NCBI GenBank assembly: GCA_028290125.1
Contig: JAQGKM010000116.1
Location: 1 to 15,131 of the forward strand
Direction of reading: 5' to 3'
Origin: Hyphomicrobiales bacterium
GTDB taxonomy: Bacteria; Pseudomonadota; Alphaproteobacteria; Rhizobiales; Beijerinckiaceae
Length of the DNA: 15,131 nucleotides
Shown: in pieces, positions 13,846-15,131 of the stretch
Position numbering within the stretch: position 1 is the stretch's first letter
Layout of the letters: each line of letters opens with the position of its first letter
Notes under the pieces: generated by a model
The model's database searches: none
What the model was told of the DNA's origin: nothing
Seen by the model: the letters and a program-made list of their open reading frames with translations, nothing else
Program-made: the position numbers and the translations under genes

Positions 13846-13899
13846 CGCCCTGTCGCAGGGAAGACAGGAGTTGGGCATGATCCGCGGCGCGCGACATAC

Positions 13900-15131
13900 A
13901 TGGTGAAACGGCAAGCGCCGCGCGGTCCCTCGGGCTTTGGCCGACGTCCGCCCGCGCCGGAAATGGCGCCCGGGCTCGCCGTGCGTCTCGCCGCCGCCGC
14001 GATCCTGGCCGAAGTCGCCGGCAACGGGCTGTCGCTCGACGAGCGCTTCGCGCCCGGCGCCGGCCCGGAGGCGATGACCGGGCTCGACGCGCGCGACCGC
14101 GCGCTCGTGCGCTCCATCGTTCTCGCCGCCCTGCGCCATCTCGGCGCGATCCGTCTCGCACTGGCCGCTACTCTCGAGAAAGGCCTGCCCAAGAAGGGGC
14201 AAGGCATCGAGTGGACGCTGCTGATCGGCGCGGCGCAGATCCTCTACATGGACGTCCCCGATCACGCCGCCGTCGATCTCGCCGTGAAGGCCGTGCGCCA
14301 TCAGGCCCGCACCGCGCCGTTCGCCGGTCTGGTCAACGCCGTGCTGCGCAACATCGCGCGCGAACGCGAAACCTTCGAGACACCGGCCGATCCGTTCGCC
14401 GACGCGCCGCAATGGCTCGCCACCCGCTGGCGCAAGACCTACGGCGACGAGATCGCCGCGCAGATCGCGCTCGCGCATCGCGCCGAACCGACGCTCGACC
14501 TCACCGTCAAAGCCGGCGCCGACGCCGCGCTCGTGCCCGAAGGGCTGCTGCTGCCGACCGGCTCGCTGCGGCTCACCTCCCAGGCGCCCGTCGAGGAATT
14601 GGCCGGCTATGCGGACGGACAATGGTGGGTGCAGGACGCCGCCGCGGCGATTCCGGCCCGCCTGATCAACGCCCAGTCGGGCGAACGCATCGCCGATCTC
14701 TGCGCGGCGCCGGGCGGCAAGACCGCCCAGCTCGCCGCCACCGGCGCGCAGGTCACGGCGCTCGACCGCTCGGCCGAGCGGCTGAAACGCCTGACGCTCA
14801 ATCTCGAACGGCTCGGCCTGACGGCGGAAATCCGCGTCGGCGACGCGCTCGCCTTCGAGGCTGCGCCCTTCGACGCCATCCTGCTCGACGCGCCATGTTC
14901 CGCCACCGGGACGATCCGCCGCCATCCCGACGTGGCCTGGACCAAGAAGGCCGGCGACATCGCAAGCCTCGCCGCCGTGCAGTCGAAGATGCTCGATCGC
15001 GCCGCAGCCCTGCTGGCGAGCGGCGGACGCCTCGTCTACTGCACCTGTTCGCTGGAGCCCGAAGAGGGCGAGATGCAGATCGCCGCGCTCCTGCGCCGCA
15101 ATCCCGATCTCGTTCGTGCGCCGATCCGCCC
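13900..15131 (+). CDS. rsmB: 16S rRNA (cytosine-C5)-methyltransferase RsmB, 5' part (runs off the window)
   Basis: The visible 410 residues are most of an RsmB/NOP-family protein (full length about 430-460), which makes m5C967 of 16S rRNA. An NusB-like RNA-binding domain spans about 25-160 (DARDRALVRSIVLAALRH, VNAVLRNIARE). The Rossmann domain has SAM motif I DLCAAPGGKT (266-275), VTALDRSAERLKRL (285-298), the catalytic DAPCSATGTIRRHPD (330-344; C333), and VYCTCSL (379-385), whose C383 is the nucleophile by analogy. ATG 13900 is followed directly by an in-frame GTG; no strong ribosome binding site is seen. A nearer-looking ATG at 13877 is out of frame and stops after 9 codons. The two-cysteine signature clearly separates this m5C class from N-methyltransferases. 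Confidence 0.95.
   Translation, partial: MVKRQAPRGPSGFGRRPPAPEMAPGLAVRLAAAAILAEVAGNGLSLDERFAPGAGPEAMTGLDARDRALVRSIVLAALRHLGAIRLALAATLEKGLPKKGQGIEWTLLIGAAQILYMDVPDHAAVDLAVKAVRHQARTAPFAGLVNAVLRNIARERETFETPADPFADAPQWLATRWRKTYGDEIAAQIALAHRAEPTLDLTVKAGADAALVPEGLLLPTGSLRLTSQAPVEELAGYADGQWWVQDAAAAIPARLINAQSGERIADLCAAPGGKTAQLAATGAQVTALDRSAERLKRLTLNLERLGLTAEIRVGDALAFEAAPFDAILLDAPCSATGTIRRHPDVAWTKKAGDIASLAAVQSKMLDRAAALLASGGRLVYCTCSLEPEEGEMQIAALLRRNPDLVRAPIR

Noticed and set aside
13846..13899. Terminator between htpX and rsmB (CCCTG-TCG-CAGGG at 13848-13860)
   Set aside because: The stem is only 5 bp with no following T-tract; read-through to rsmB is more likely.
12691..14925. 744-codon leftward open frame
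   Set aside because: It is antisense to htpX and rsmB, both with complete motif sets. Long antisense frames are expected at this GC content; the composition is Arg/Gly/His-rich with no domain.

Overview
The window is a GC-rich chromosomal segment of an alphaproteobacterium, most likely of the order Hyphomicrobiales (Rhizobiales). The basis is the high-GC codon use, the ubiG, lysC, ptsP (EI-Ntr with GAF domain), prfA order typical of that group, the DUF1674/htpX/rsmB cluster, and dispersed palindromes of the GTCATTGCGAG...GCAATCCA type common in alphaproteobacterial genomes. Genus cannot be read from the sequence. No rRNA, tRNA, CRISPR array, prophage or transposase gene was seen.

Layout. 1-1125: end of a ComF-family phosphoribosyltransferase, glutaredoxin 3 and a DUF1178 protein, all rightward and closely packed. 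1128-3795: a translationally coupled trio made of a GT9 glycosyltransferase, an RsmC-like methyltransferase and the pseudouridine synthase RsuA. 3796-5723: a repeat-rich insert holding a leftward manganese catalase and a small leftward GIY-YIG nuclease-domain gene. The nuclease gene lies between two near-identical direct repeats of about 198 bp, each carrying a 114-bp palindrome and a solitary half palindrome. 5724-6506: leftward ubiG. 6644-11524: rightward lysC (strong terminator), ptsP and prfA. 11525-12688: leftward YbjQ-like, thermonuclease-family and DUF1674/SDHAF4-like genes. 12799 to the right edge: rightward htpX and the start of rsmB.

Most genes are housekeeping: redox, 16S rRNA modification (RsmC-like, RsuA, RsmB), ubiquinone synthesis, the aspartate family of amino acids, nitrogen-PTS signalling, translation termination and membrane protein quality control. 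The accessory part is 3796-5723. Its most notable feature is the direct repeat / GIY-YIG gene / direct repeat arrangement. It may be a non-autonomous or nuclease-associated mobile unit comparable in logic to REP sequences with RAYT transposases. That reading is inference; the repeat structure is read directly from the bases.
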